From: Chara braunii | Lineage: Eukaryota > Streptophyta > Charophyceae > Charales > Characeae | DNA: 35,967 nucleotides | Direction of reading: 5' to 3' | NCBI GenBank assembly: GCA_003427395.1 | Contig: BFEA01000156.1 | Coordinates: forward strand, 67,507-103,473 | Part shown: one piece after another, positions 19,951 to 29,091 of the stretch | Layout: every line of letters starts with the position of its first letter | Position numbering within the stretch: position 1 is the first letter of the stretch | Program-made: the position numbers and the translations under genes | Notes under the pieces: generated by a model | Database searches by the model: none | The model's input: the letters and a program-made list of their open reading frames with translations, nothing else | What the model was told of the DNA's origin: nothing

Positions 19951-20000
<50 letters not shown>
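19219..20000 (+). repeat. Composite AT/GC-island repeat, copy A
   Basis: Starts at a TA tract, then a GC island with CCCGAACGG/CGTTCGG motifs (19235-19305), then an A-rich core. The core has two diverged half-units, each with a CGTTTTCGACACCnCCATCTTTG-like block (near 19515 and 19713), then AAATG/GAATG, a TATAG/TACAG ... GTGTA segment and AAAACTCAC. A second GC island (19868-19950; CCGAACGCCCGAACGTTCGG) follows, then a long TA tract that runs into the gap. Copies B (30838-31450) and C (32280-32995) share the core. Confidence 0.8.
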
Positions 20001-20926
20001 NNNNNNNNNNNNNNNNNNNNNNNNNNNNNNNNNNNNNNNNNNNNNNNNNNNNNNNNNNNNNNNNNNNNNNNNNNNNNNNNNNNNNNNNNNNNNNNNNNNN
20101 NNNNNNNNNNNNNNNNNNNNNNNNNNNNNNNNNNNNNNNNNNNNNNNNNNNNNNNNNNNNNNNNNNNNNNNNNNNNNNNNNNNNNNNNNNNNNNNNNNNN
20201 NNNNNNNNNNNNNNNNNNNNNNNNNNNNNNNNNNNNNNNNNNNNNNNNNNNNNNNNNNNNNNNNNNNNNNNNNNNNNNNNNNNNNNNNNNNNNNNNNNNN
20301 NNNNNNNNNNNNNNNNNNNNNNNNNNNNNNNNNNNNNNNNNNNNNNNNNNNNNNNNNNNNNNNNNNNNNNNNNNNNNNNNNNNNNNNNNNNNNNNNNNNN
20401 NNNNNNNNNNNNNNNNNNNNNNNNNNNNNNNNNNNNNNNNNNNNNNNNNNNNNNNNNNNNNNNNNNNNNNNNNNNNNNNNNNNNNNNNNNNNNNNNNNNN
20501 NNNNNNNNNNNNNNNNNNNNNNNNNNNNNNNNNNNNNNNNNNNNNNNNNNNNNNNNNNNNNNNNNNNNNNNNNNNNNNNNNNNNNNNNNNNNNNNNNNNN
20601 NNNNNNNNNNNNNNNNNNNNNNNNNNNNNNNNNNNNNNNNNNNNNNNNNNNNNNNNNNNNNNNNNNNNNNNNNNNNNNNNNNNNNNNNNNNNNNNNNNNN
20701 NNNNNNNNNNNNNNNNNNNNNNNNNNNNNNNNNNNNNNNNNNNNNNNNNNNNNNNNNNNNNNNNNNNNNNNNNNNNNNNNNNNNNNNNNNNNNNNNNNNN
20801 NNNNNNNNNNNNNNNNNNNNNNNNNNNNNNNNNNNNNNNNNNNNNNNNNNNNNNNNNNNNNNNNNNNNNNNNNNNNNNNNNNNNNNNNNNNNNNNNNNNN
20901 NNNNNNNNNNNNNNNNNNNNNNNNNN
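20001..20926. other. Assembly gap (926 N)
   Basis: Unknown bases. A TA tract on the left and a CCCGAACGG island on the right suggest the gap hides more of the same composite repeat. Confidence 1.
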
Positions 20927-21045
20927 GTTCGACCCGAACGGCCGAACGCATCCGCAAGGGGTCCCATACGTTCGGGCATTCGGGTTCGGGCGTTCGGCCC
21001 GTCCCGAATGTCAGTTACCCTGTATATATACATATATATTATGAA
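20927..21045 (+). repeat. GC island of the composite repeat, right of the gap
   Basis: GACCCGAACGGCCGAACGCA and later motifs align with the island at 19235-19305. It ends CAGTTACCCTGTATATATA, matching the island-to-TA junction of other copies. Confidence 0.75.
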
Positions 21046-21651
21046 AGATGAATATTGATGAGAATGTGGAAGTGCAAGTGGTCATCGAAACTAAGTAGGA
21101 AAAAAACGTAGGAAAAACTAATAGTTACGACAGAAAATTTTATTATAATTAAATAATCATTCTTTAGTAAAATGCAAATCTAAATTTTAAATTTTCATTC
21201 CATTTAAAAATATGTCATTCCAATTTAAAAAATTTTCATCTTAATTGCAAATTTTCATTCCAAGAATAACGTATCCCTTTTTATTTAGACTGTATGCTGG
21301 AGATGGAATGAAAGTCTGGATGAGTTCATGAAATATTTTAATTGGACTCTCATTCTAAACAAGGATTTCCAGTCATAAATAAATTAATTCAATCTACATT
21401 ATAAGATATTTGTTGTAGTAAAATAAAAATTTAATTAAAACATTTCATAAACTCATCCAGACTTTCATTCCATCTTTAACAATTAGATGTAGCTAGAAGG
21501 GAAAGCTTATATTTAGACGGTAACTTGTCAAATAAAAACTGTAGATTTTAGAATTAGACGAACATTGGAATGATAATTTATAAATATGATTTTTTTTTTT
21601 AATGAAATATTTTTTTAACTTTTATTTCTCGTGAGAACTTTTTTGTTGTAG
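21046..21651. other. AT-rich spacer with short internal repeats
   Basis: TTTCATTCCA- and AATTTTCAT-type motifs recur (21190-21265), and an inverted pair around CTGGATGAGTTCATGAAAT (21317) and CATTTCATAAACTCATCCAG (21442) suggests a small foldback of about 150 bases. No gene. Confidence 0.5.
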
Positions 21652-22185
21652 CATAACGCAGAAAAGCTGAAAAAAAGGTCAAAGAAATTGAAGATTATGA
21701 GGAAAAGAAAAAGAGGAACAAAACTCTGTTCATAACATACTCCTTCTAAGGTGACTTATATTAAATGAACGATAAAACCTGACAAGTTGAAGTATGTCAA
21801 GCTAACGAGGGGAATAACCAGATATAAGGCGAAGGTGAAAATCAAGTTGACCCCTATCACGGATAAGAACAAATTCCCAGCAGGAGTTGGATCAACCGTA
21901 AAGCTTCACTATAATAATAAAGTTATGAAAAAGTAGCGGAGCTTAGATGGTACCGAATTATAAACGATTGAGAAGACGAAAGGTATTGACTATGCAAACA
22001 AATTTGATGAAATCATGATCCTCCATATTGTTAGTCATATGATGTGTCTGGCATACAGAGAATGGGTAGATAAAAACGAAAAAGTGATTAGACTCACTGA
22101 AGACGGAGATGATACTCTCATTGAAGACAACGAAATACAGGGATATATATTACCAATCGAATTTCATATGAAATTGTTTGAATGA
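21652..22185 (+). pseudogene. Unidentified coding relic, 178 codons
   Basis: One frame stays protein-like over 534 bases despite stops at 21733 (TAA), 21766 (TGA), 21934 (TAG) and 21961 (TAA), ending at TGA 22183. It starts with a basic stretch (KIMRKRKRGTK) and continues through KLTRGITRYKAKVKIKLTPI, NKFPAGVGSTVKLHYNN and an acidic part (LTEDGDDTLIEDNEIQGY). The last 73 codons are open in very AT-rich DNA. No frameshift is needed. I do not recognise the family; it does not match the PLE proteins nearby. It could be a relic of a viral, transposon or host gene. Confidence 0.5.
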
Positions 22186-22379
22186 GTGTTTAGTTTAACT
22201 TATTTGTTCATATAAATTGATAACAAGGGTATTAAGCGGTTTAACTTATCTGTATTTATATATAATATGTGACAAACACAATGGAAGTCGATAAAACAAA
22301 TGTTCAAAGTTATAACTATCTAATTGGGGGGTAAAACCGAACTTATAACAAACTTTAAGCAACAGATAAAAAAAAAACA
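22186..22379. other. AT-rich spacer between two relics
   Basis: Nothing identified. Confidence 0.5.
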
Positions 22380-23070
22380 ACATATTTACTATTGTGCATC
22401 CAAGAACATAAACATTATAACACGAATTTTTCAAATATATTATCTTTGGTATTATGAGTAATTTATAAAAATTGAAAGATATTTACAAATGGGTTCTCAA
22501 AGTCATTATAAAAATGTATTATGTAATTAAGGATTTCAGCAAAAAAATTATTAGAAGAGATCTTGCACGTTTGTTATCCATAGTGATTAAGAATAAATTT
22601 AAGTTGAGTATGTCGGACGATTTAATGGTGAAAGTTTGTTTTTATCATCGTATTGGGTTGACCGAAGTGCACAAAGTTTTGAGTGATTATACACGATGTG
22701 ATTTGCCTAATTGTTTTAAGTGAGTGCACAAAAATGTCAAAATTATATAAGTTAAAAACTTGTCAACCGAAAATGTCTTATATAATCGTTGAACCTTTGT
22801 GGTTGGCGATGTGCTTACATGCCAATGTGCATGATTGTCACACTTATGAACAGTAAGGCATATGCGCGTTCGTTTTAGTGAAAACGACATCAAACGAGGA
22901 GAATATTGTGCATAAAGTAAAAACTAATTGTATGAAACTACTAAAAGACGAAGTCACAAATAACTTTTCCAAGTAGTACAACTTAAACTTGCTTAGTAGT
23001 GTGTAAGACACGAAATCACCGATATCATTTCTAAGTGGTACAACTTAAATTTGCGTGTGGAATACCAGTT
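22380..23070 (+). pseudogene. PLE 2: relic of the region upstream of the RT catalytic core
   Basis: The plus-strand translation aligns column by column with residues about 45-240 of the PLE 3 RT frame: YIIFGIMSNL, then IYKWVLKVIIKMYYVIKDFS, then LSMSDDLMVKV and CDLPNCFK, then TCQCA (the CxC motif; CAC in PLE 3), then MKLLKDEVTNNFSK-stop-YNL against VMLLRQEVVSGFSNWYNL. Several codons are now stops, including Trp to TAG. The YNL end is duplicated (about 22950-23000 and 23010-23060), and the second copy keeps KWYNL. No RT catalytic motifs follow. This is an old fragment in the orientation opposite to PLE 3. Confidence 0.8.
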
Positions 23071-23977
23071 GTGAGCAATCTGGGTAGATGGCGTACTCAT
23101 GTCTTTCGCTTGAGACTAATGGATGACGTAGGCTTTATTACGACGTCACTACCGAAGCAGGTACATAGATAGGTGATTCAGTGGTTTTAATATTTTTATT
23201 CAAGGAATTTGACTTAAAAAGAAAAAGTAGATGATTGTAGATGACGCCTGAAGTTTTGGGGTACGAAGTCATAATAGCATTGAGATCACTTTACTTAGTA
23301 AATAGCATCCATATGCAAAAAAACAAGAAATGTATCTAAACGGAAGAACGATTGATTTTTCAAAATTAGAATATACAAGTCATGAGGCTCGAGACGACAA
23401 AAACGTGCGACCGTCGGAGGGTACCTTCATCGGATAAATAAAACCATGATACTATAATCAGTAATATCAGGTAAGGTTCTGACTGTTAAAAACAAGAGCA
23501 GATTTAAATGTTTCCCTTAAGTTTTTTTTATTTGGGTACTGTGTAGATTTGCAAGAAGGCACAGCGAAATTTGCGAATATGCATTTCGTTTGTCGCTCCA
23601 TGACGAAAACACGGGTTACTGGTTATTGATGGTTGTTTAAAATTTAGTTTGTTTTATAGTTTTTGTATTTACAATATATGCACGTATGTTAACGATCAAT
23701 ATATACACATGGCTGTGTTGAATTGAAACTGATGGATGATCCTTTGATGAGAATGAATGCACATCTGTAATCGACTTTATGCATGAACGAGACTAAATTG
23801 GTTTCGATGATTGTGGACACATTTAGATAGGGTATCATGTACACAAGGTTTTGATGTCTTAATGACTTATTTCCTATTGAGGATATGTGATTTTTATCTC
23901 ATTACCACATTGTAGGTAGCATCTTGATAGCGACTATAACAGGTGACGAAACTCAGACTTGGGTTGTGTTTTTTTAC
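23071..23977. other. AT-rich spacer, nothing firmly identified
   Basis: A short open peptide-like run near 23320-23440 (EMYLNGRTIDFSKLEYTSHE) is the only coding-like signal. It has no recognisable family. Confidence 0.4.
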
Positions 23978-23992
23978 GTTATAACCTACGTT
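23978..23992 (+). repeat. Left inverted end GTTATAACCTACGTT
   Basis: The 15 bases recur in exact reverse complement at 29905-29919, on the other side of PLE 3. CGTAC-rich DNA follows inward from both. The pair may be the ends of an older element into which PLE 3 inserted. Confidence 0.6.
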
Positions 23993-24168
23993 GCGATTCG
24001 TACTCACCCTCGTACGAGTACAAGTTGTACTCATTTCTTGTACGCTACTCGTACTCAAGGCCCGTACGACTTTTTTTATTTTTTTTTTTACTATTTTTAT
24101 TTTTTTTCTCCAATTTTAATAAGAATCTGCAGATGGTGCTCAGGCAAATGTTGCTTGTTTTGGGATAT

Positions 24169-24828
24169 TAGATATTAAAAGGTACAATGGTAAAAACACA
24201 TGTAGTCAACAAAAAACCATAGAACAGAAGTTCGAGACAAATCGTGAACTAAGTCAACGAAAAATCATAAAACAGAAGTTTGAGACAAATCGTGAACGAA
24301 GATAGTCATCTCTCAAATTAAAAGATAGAACGATTTAGCACACAATGCATGAGAATCGGCGTCCCCGACGCACGTTTCGGCAACAACCATGTTGCCTCCT
24401 CAGGGGGTTTCCTCAAACTTTCATCCCGAAGCTACTCCGTTACTCCACATTCCCACTTCCGTCACTATCACTAGGCGATATACCAGATACCGCATAGCTA
24501 CAGTACCGTCAGTCCCATCGTAAAGGTCGACTATCCTGATCGTGTCCCTATTTATCACAGACAAACAGTGCCGAGAAAACAAGCAAGCAGCCAGAGTACC
24601 GGGTTTCCCTCTACCTTAAAAAACAAGGACCATCGTGGGTTACTCAGGCTGTCTGTAAACAACAAATCAAAACGAGTCAAGGGGCCTCAAAAAACAACCG
24701 GTAGCACCCATCGAGGCGCTCAGGCCCTCAAAAACAGAAGTCAAAAACACTACTACCAGAGGAAAAACAAATAACAGTGTCAACCAAAAACAGAAAAGAA
24801 AAGAAAAACGAAAACCCTGTCAGATGAT
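24169..24828 (-). repeat. Downstream pseudo-LTR of PLE 3
   Basis: 660 bases, about 95 percent identical by eye to 29092-29751, in direct orientation. It begins TAGATATTAAAAGGTAC and ends CCCTGTCAGATGAT on the plus strand. It carries a hammerhead ribozyme motif at 24358-24412. The spacing between equivalent bases is 4923. Confidence 0.92.
24358..24412 (-). ncRNA. Type I hammerhead ribozyme, downstream pseudo-LTR
   Basis: On the minus strand: CCCC (stem I), core CTGAGGA (24397-24403, fits CUGANGA), perfect 7-bp stem II GGCAACA/TGTTGCC with loop TGGT, core GAAA, 2-bp stem III (AC/GT, loop GTGC), then GTC (24367-24369) and GGGG, which pairs with the CCCC. An AAA/ACG internal loop and a GG/CC pair extend stem I. 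Every invariant core position is met, including G10.1-C11.1 and A15.1-U16.1. Cleavage is predicted after the C of GTC, between plus-strand bases 24367 and 24366. Confidence 0.85.
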
Positions 24829-24924
24829 CCAAAAAACCACCCGATCATCCTGCCATCTAACCTATTCAAAACAACACAGAATCGAACAACAAATTCAAGG
24901 AAACAAGAAATCCACAGTCCATTT
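24829..24924 (-). other. 3' untranslated segment of PLE 3
   Basis: About 95 bases between the RT stop codon (24925-24927) and the downstream pseudo-LTR. Not repeated elsewhere in the window. Confidence 0.6.
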
Positions 24925-27045
24925 TCAGACAGCGTCCTTGCCCACTGCAAACGCTCTGAGGATACGCTCGAAGATTCTCGAAGGGAATCCTTTGACTCTC
25001 AGCTCTCTCTTGACTGTCAGAACCCTTATCGGGATTTCGGAAAGAATGGTAGTATTATGGTGGATCCGATGAAGGTAACTACCGATAATGGCAGCCTTCT
25101 GCTGCTTACTCCCCCAAAAAGAATAGGATTGCCCATTCTTAAAAGTCAACTTTTCTTCAGACCAAACTGATTCCTCGTTTTTGACCAATTGAACACAACC
25201 TAGGTACGGTCGGGAGCTTTTGGTTCGAATCTCGCAACCAAGGAACGACAAAATACCATTCCCATCGTCGGTCCTCTTCAGAACCAAGTTCTGTGGGTAG
25301 CACTTCTCAAAGGCCCCAAGGATCTCCTTCCGCTGCTGATCAGATAACGCTGCAGTCATCAGAATGACGTCATCGATCAGTCTGATACCAAAAACTCTCT
25401 TCCGTAGAGTACCGAGGCTGTTCAGAAATTTGCATTCTACAAAAGCACAGAGTATACAGGCCAACGGAGGGCTCGTGCTTTTGCCCGTCGGTATCCCGAT
25501 CACTTGTCTCAGCAAAACACCGGTAGCATACGTATAGGTATGCTTCAACTCAAAGCACACAAATTTAACCAAATCGTCAAAATCTAGTTGTCTCCAATGG
25601 TCAGAGTCAATGGTTTTACCAAAGGAAGCACCTCTGCCCCTCGAATTCACACGCACAAAAGACCTTCCTTTACTTCGGTGGTGATCCACAGTCCAAAAAA
25701 CAGCATCAACGATCTCCTCGTGGGGGAGTCGGCTGAACATCTCCTTGATGTCATAGGAGGCCGACTCGATTTTCCCTTTCGTCCCATGGTCGATCTTCTT
25801 ATTGATGCGCAGTAACCGATCTGCAAGATTCGAGACTGCTTGGAGGTTAAAGTGGCTGTCAACAGGCAATTGAAAAAGCAGATGGTTCAAACCCTTAGCC
25901 ACCATTCGTCCAGTCTTCACCATCGGTTCTTTGAAAGTGGGACATATCGGTCGAAATCGGTTAGTATCTTTATGTTTCGCCAGAACATAAAATACTCCAA
26001 AACGACCATTACAATCCCAACGCGCAAACTTACTCAAACCTTCCTCACGCACATCAGTCTTCACACAAGCTAATACAACACTCTCGGATTCTTGCACAAC
26101 CCGATAGCCTGGGCTTAGGACGAAAGATCCCATAATTGCCTTCTGGTATACAAAAGGACACATCACTAGCGTTTCACCGACGTTCCGATCGAGAGGGGTA
26201 AGTACAAACCCCTCAAACTTTTTTTTAACTGACATCACTTCGTCAAGAAAGATCTTGTCAGAAACATCCTCAGTTGGGACAAAACAACGATGAAAATTCA
26301 AGCCACTGAAATCAGGCATGGCTCCTTTCAGGTTATACCAATTCGAGAAGCCAGAGACAACTTCCTGTCGTAACAGCATAACACGGTTCGGAGCATCTGG
26401 TCGAGGAATATCATTAGCGTTTGCCATTTTCTGGTGTCGAAGATTACCATCACAAAGTCGGAAGCAAACATGACCATCCACTTTCAGATGGAATGATCCT
26501 GCACAAGCGCAGGTAGAAGTCTCACGAGCAGCAAAGGCTCGCTGATTGTGGAGAAAGTGTCCGATCGATGGGTTTTTAACCCAAACGATTCGAACCTTCT
26601 TCCGTGCCCGCTTCCAAAAATAGTCAGGTAGATCACAACCCATAATAGCATCGTTAACAAGCTTCCTCATTTCAACTACTCTAATTCGGTCATCATACTT
26701 CACACGAGTTACAAGATCATCAGACATACTAAAACCAAACTTGTCACGGATCACTCGAGATAACAAGCGTCTAAGGTACTTCCTCGTGGATTTTTTACTG
26801 AAGTCTTTAATTACGTTATACAGTTTCATCAAAGACTTCAGTCCCCAAACATAGAAATCAGATATACTCCTCCGGTTCCTCAAAATCCCATACAAGATAG
26901 CCTTCAAAAATCTAGCCTTCGGCTTCCACATGCGCAGATACTCGATCACGAAGGTACCACCCTTCTCAAACACATTTTTACAAGCGTGAAATAACAGAGT
27001 AGTTTTACCGTGCTTAACCGTGGAATCCCCAAATTTCTTACACAA
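24925..27045 (-). CDS. PLE 3 reverse transcriptase with CxC linker
   Basis: 706 codons counted from the ATG at 27045. A basic helical N-terminal part (about 60-155) is followed by the CxC linker TCACA at 178-182 and DGHV at 190-193. RT motifs follow: FVLTPLDRNVGE (280-291), KHKDTNRFRPI (357-367), motif A SYDIKEMF (430-437, Asp432), motif B IGIPTGKSTSPPLA (516-529), motif C RLIDDV (555-560, Asp558/559) and SFLGCEI (600-606). Penelope-like RTs are relatives of telomerase and copy element RNA at a nicked target. Catalytic residues are intact. The frame is continuous with the GIY-YIG frame upstream except for TAG 27052-27054, so the two were surely one polyprotein and this start codon may not be used. 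Insertions between the motif 2 and A blocks and between A and B are long compared with canonical Penelope. Confidence 0.9.
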   Translation of the reverse strand: MCKKFGDSTVKHGKTTLLFHACKNVFEKGGTFVIEYLRMWKPKARFLKAILYGILRNRRSISDFYVWGLKSLMKLYNVIKDFSKKSTRKYLRRLLSRVIRDKFGFSMSDDLVTRVKYDDRIRVVEMRKLVNDAIMGCDLPDYFWKRARKKVRIVWVKNPSIGHFLHNQRAFAARETSTCACAGSFHLKVDGHVCFRLCDGNLRHQKMANANDIPRPDAPNRVMLLRQEVVSGFSNWYNLKGAMPDFSGLNFHRCFVPTEDVSDKIFLDEVMSVKKKFEGFVLTPLDRNVGETLVMCPFVYQKAIMGSFVLSPGYRVVQESESVVLACVKTDVREEGLSKFARWDCNGRFGVFYVLAKHKDTNRFRPICPTFKEPMVKTGRMVAKGLNHLLFQLPVDSHFNLQAVSNLADRLLRINKKIDHGTKGKIESASYDIKEMFSRLPHEEIVDAVFWTVDHHRSKGRSFVRVNSRGRGASFGKTIDSDHWRQLDFDDLVKFVCFELKHTYTYATGVLLRQVIGIPTGKSTSPPLACILCAFVECKFLNSLGTLRKRVFGIRLIDDVILMTAALSDQQRKEILGAFEKCYPQNLVLKRTDDGNGILSFLGCEIRTKSSRPYLGCVQLVKNEESVWSEEKLTFKNGQSYSFWGSKQQKAAIIGSYLHRIHHNTTILSEIPIRVLTVKRELRVKGFPSRIFERILRAFAVGKDAV

Positions 27046-27051
27046 CTTCTT

Positions 27052-27720
27052 CTACCCGCCAACCCAAATATTACCTCCGCTGGTCGTGATGGTCAACCTT
27101 AGTTGACTACTTTCAAAACTCTCAGTAAGTGCATCAGTCAAATTCAGGACAGGTCGCTCGGCAGTACCAATGCGGAAAGATAATGGTCTAATCAGTCGTT
27201 CCCTCGTATCCTTGCCCTTACGTTCCTTCCTCCCTTTCCAGTTCTTCTTCCTCCCCTTACTGCTCTTAGCACATCCCGCACACTTCAAAAATGGTGACCA
27301 CTGTTTGATATACAAATCTTCAAGATTCAGTAGATCATTGGCAGTCGTGTGATCAATCGAGACTAGCACATAATTCTCTAACCCAAAGGTACATAACCAT
27401 CGGTGGAAGTGAGAGCGTTTCACGCTACCACATTTCGAACGGTGTTCGCGCCATCGTGTATCCACGTTGCGTGTGGTCTTTCCAACGTACTGATATTTAC
27501 AAAAAGGAGAAACAGCGATGTATACAACATTAGATAGTGAAAGAAAGTTGATACCGTGTGTATCACACAGACATCGCCACGACTCAACAAGCTTACCATT
27601 CCATCTTATTTCCTTTCTGCAGCTCAGCACTACAACACACAACATGAGCAGTTCCTCGGCTTTATGGTCAATACTCTTCAAACGTCTCCTGTATTCCGTA
27701 ACGTAGTCCACAATCCGCAA
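27052..27720 (-). CDS. PLE 3 GIY-YIG endonuclease domain
   Basis: The 222-codon segment has the GIY-YIG fold signature: VYIAV (66-70), QYVGKTTRNVDTRWREHRS (77-95, with the conserved Tyr, Gly, Arg and His) and the metal-binding Glu in LNLEDLYIKQW (Glu134). In PLEs this nuclease nicks the chromosomal target to prime reverse transcription. It lies upstream of the RT, the reverse of classic Penelope. It ends in a basic linker and TAG 27052-27054. Upstream in frame, codons run back to TGA 27745-27747 and TAA 27799-27801, so it was probably fused to the preceding basic region. Confidence 0.88.
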   Translation of the reverse strand: MRIVDYVTEYRRRLKSIDHKAEELLMLCVVVLSCRKEIRWNGKLVESWRCLCDTHGINFLSLSNVVYIAVSPFCKYQYVGKTTRNVDTRWREHRSKCGSVKRSHFHRWLCTFGLENYVLVSIDHTTANDLLNLEDLYIKQWSPFLKCAGCAKSSKGRKKNWKGRKERKGKDTRERLIRPLSFRIGTAERPVLNLTDALTESFESSQLRLTITTSGGNIWVGG

Positions 27721-27798
27721 AATCTCGTATGATCCGTAAACACATCAAGCCTCTTGTTCGGTGACTTCATCATCAGCAGTTGTCGATTCTTCATCCGG

Positions 27799-28434
27799 TT
27801 AGTCCGCAACAATCGACAGATCGATTGGTTCGATGTCCCCAAAATGAACCCTGGTACGGTAACTCGCGATATCGAATATCGCGTCGACTGTGTCATTGTA
27901 AGCCACTCCTTCATCCTTGCAGATCCCCTGAAGTTCCAAAGCTCCGAGAGCTCGAAGGTCTTTCATCTGTTGGTTACGAAAGCGCAGCTTCTCGACAGTA
28001 CTTGGTTGTCCTGGGGTCTTCTTAAGCTTCTCCACATATGGTGATAGCTTCGTCCTCACCTTCGCCTTTGACCTGGTAGCATGGTCAAGAGTACGCACCA
28101 CCTTCTTCTTCGTATCAGTCCGACGTGGCGTGCGCTTGGCCGGAGTCGCAAAAAGCGGACTATCATCGAAAACTACCTCAGGTCCCCTTTTCCTCTTCTC
28201 ATGGATAGTCAGGTTCTTAGTACGAGCTCGGATGTCCTCAGTAGCGCTTCCCCCACTATCATCATTCGAATCATCAGGTACTCGTACTGGTTGCTTCGCT
28301 GTCCGAGTCTTACGAACGAACTCCAAAACTGGTCTAAGGTTTGCCTCCATGCGATCGAAAAAGTCCCCAGTCTTAATCGCCAGTTGGATCTCCAACTTCT
28401 TGTCAATCTCAGCATCATGTTGCTCATCTTTCAA
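27799..28434 (-). CDS. PLE 3 basic region with SAP-like segment
   Basis: The frame of about 211 codons opens with a charged, probably coiled-coil stretch (EIDKKLEIQLAIKTGDFFDR), then basic, Ser/Thr/Pro-rich sequence with nuclear-localisation-like runs (EKRKRG, RRTDTKKKVVR). It ends with LRALGALELQGICKDEGVAY and DTVDAIFDIASYR, which resembles a SAP DNA-binding helix-turn-helix. It reads from a TTG and has no good start. It is in frame with GIY-YIG and RT but one base out of phase with the zinc-knuckle part, so it looks like the middle of a broken polyprotein. The SAP call is by pattern only. Confidence 0.7.
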   Translation of the reverse strand: MKDEQHDAEIDKKLEIQLAIKTGDFFDRMEANLRPVLEFVRKTRTAKQPVRVPDDSNDDSGGSATEDIRARTKNLTIHEKRKRGPEVVFDDSPLFATPAKRTPRRTDTKKKVVRTLDHATRSKAKVRTKLSPYVEKLKKTPGQPSTVEKLRFRNQQMKDLRALGALELQGICKDEGVAYNDTVDAIFDIASYRTRVHFGDIEPIDLSIVAD

Positions 28435-28441
28435 CTTCTTC

Positions 28442-28903
28442 TCATTGCACGGGTTCCTGTGCCTTCCTCTCTGACTCCAATCGTCCCGCTTCCGCTTCAG
28501 CTTCTAAACGTAAACGCTCCTCCTCAGCTTTCCTTGCCTTCTCAGCCAAAACAAACTCCGAGACCGATGCAAGGCTCTTATTCAATTCCTTGATCTTGTG
28601 TCGCAATTCCTTAGATTCTTGTTTGGTGGCCATACTCGTCGCACCGAAGCCCTTCCTTGGGGATGCCGATCGACCACGGTTCACATCGTACAACGTCGAC
28701 GGCTTCGCTTCCGGTGCATGCCAGCGATTAGGAGAATGATTAGCGTAATGACCAATTTCATTACAGCTAAAACAACGTGGAGGCGAGCGCCGGTGGTATT
28801 GATCATCCCTCCTGTCATCTCGTCGGTCAAATCCGTGGTGGCTGCCACGGTCTGCACTACTTGATCTTCGTCTTCCACCATCGTAGTCGCGCCGGTCTCC
28901 CAT
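28442..28903 (-). CDS. PLE 3 gag-like zinc knuckle and coiled coil
   Basis: The start chosen is MGDRRDYDGG at 28903; an open frame extends up to 29122 into the pseudo-LTR but without protein-like composition. An Arg/Asp/Ser-rich lead is followed by RCFSCNEIGHYANHS, a retroviral-type zinc knuckle in which the last Cys (C-x2-C-x4-H-x4-C) is replaced by Ser. Then comes an amphipathic coiled coil (QESKELRHKIKELNKSLASV, then Glu/Ala/Arg-rich). It stops at TGA near 28442, where a one-base shift would join it to the next frame (NEKKLKDEQHDAEI). It likely bound the element RNA. Confidence 0.75.
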   Translation of the reverse strand: MGDRRDYDGGRRRSSSADRGSHHGFDRRDDRRDDQYHRRSPPRCFSCNEIGHYANHSPNRWHAPEAKPSTLYDVNRGRSASPRKGFGATSMATKQESKELRHKIKELNKSLASVSEFVLAEKARKAEEERLRLEAEAEAGRLESERKAQEPVQ

Positions 28904-29091
28904 TGTCACAACAAACGACTTCACGGTATCACCAAGATGCTTGGCTATAACCCAGCTTCGAACAAAACAGTAAATGAGCCAGAAAGTAGGAGCAAAGGCA
29001 AGAAAAGACGAAGAGAATAGATGGTTTGGATAGAAATCACGCTCACTCAATCTCAGTAATTCTTCCCCAAGAGAGTTGACGTGTGCCGTAG

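Noticed and set aside
19703-21058. Apparent 360-450-codon open frames on both strands
   Set aside because: They exist only because the 926-base gap is read as unknown residues; the ends are TA-repeat peptides.
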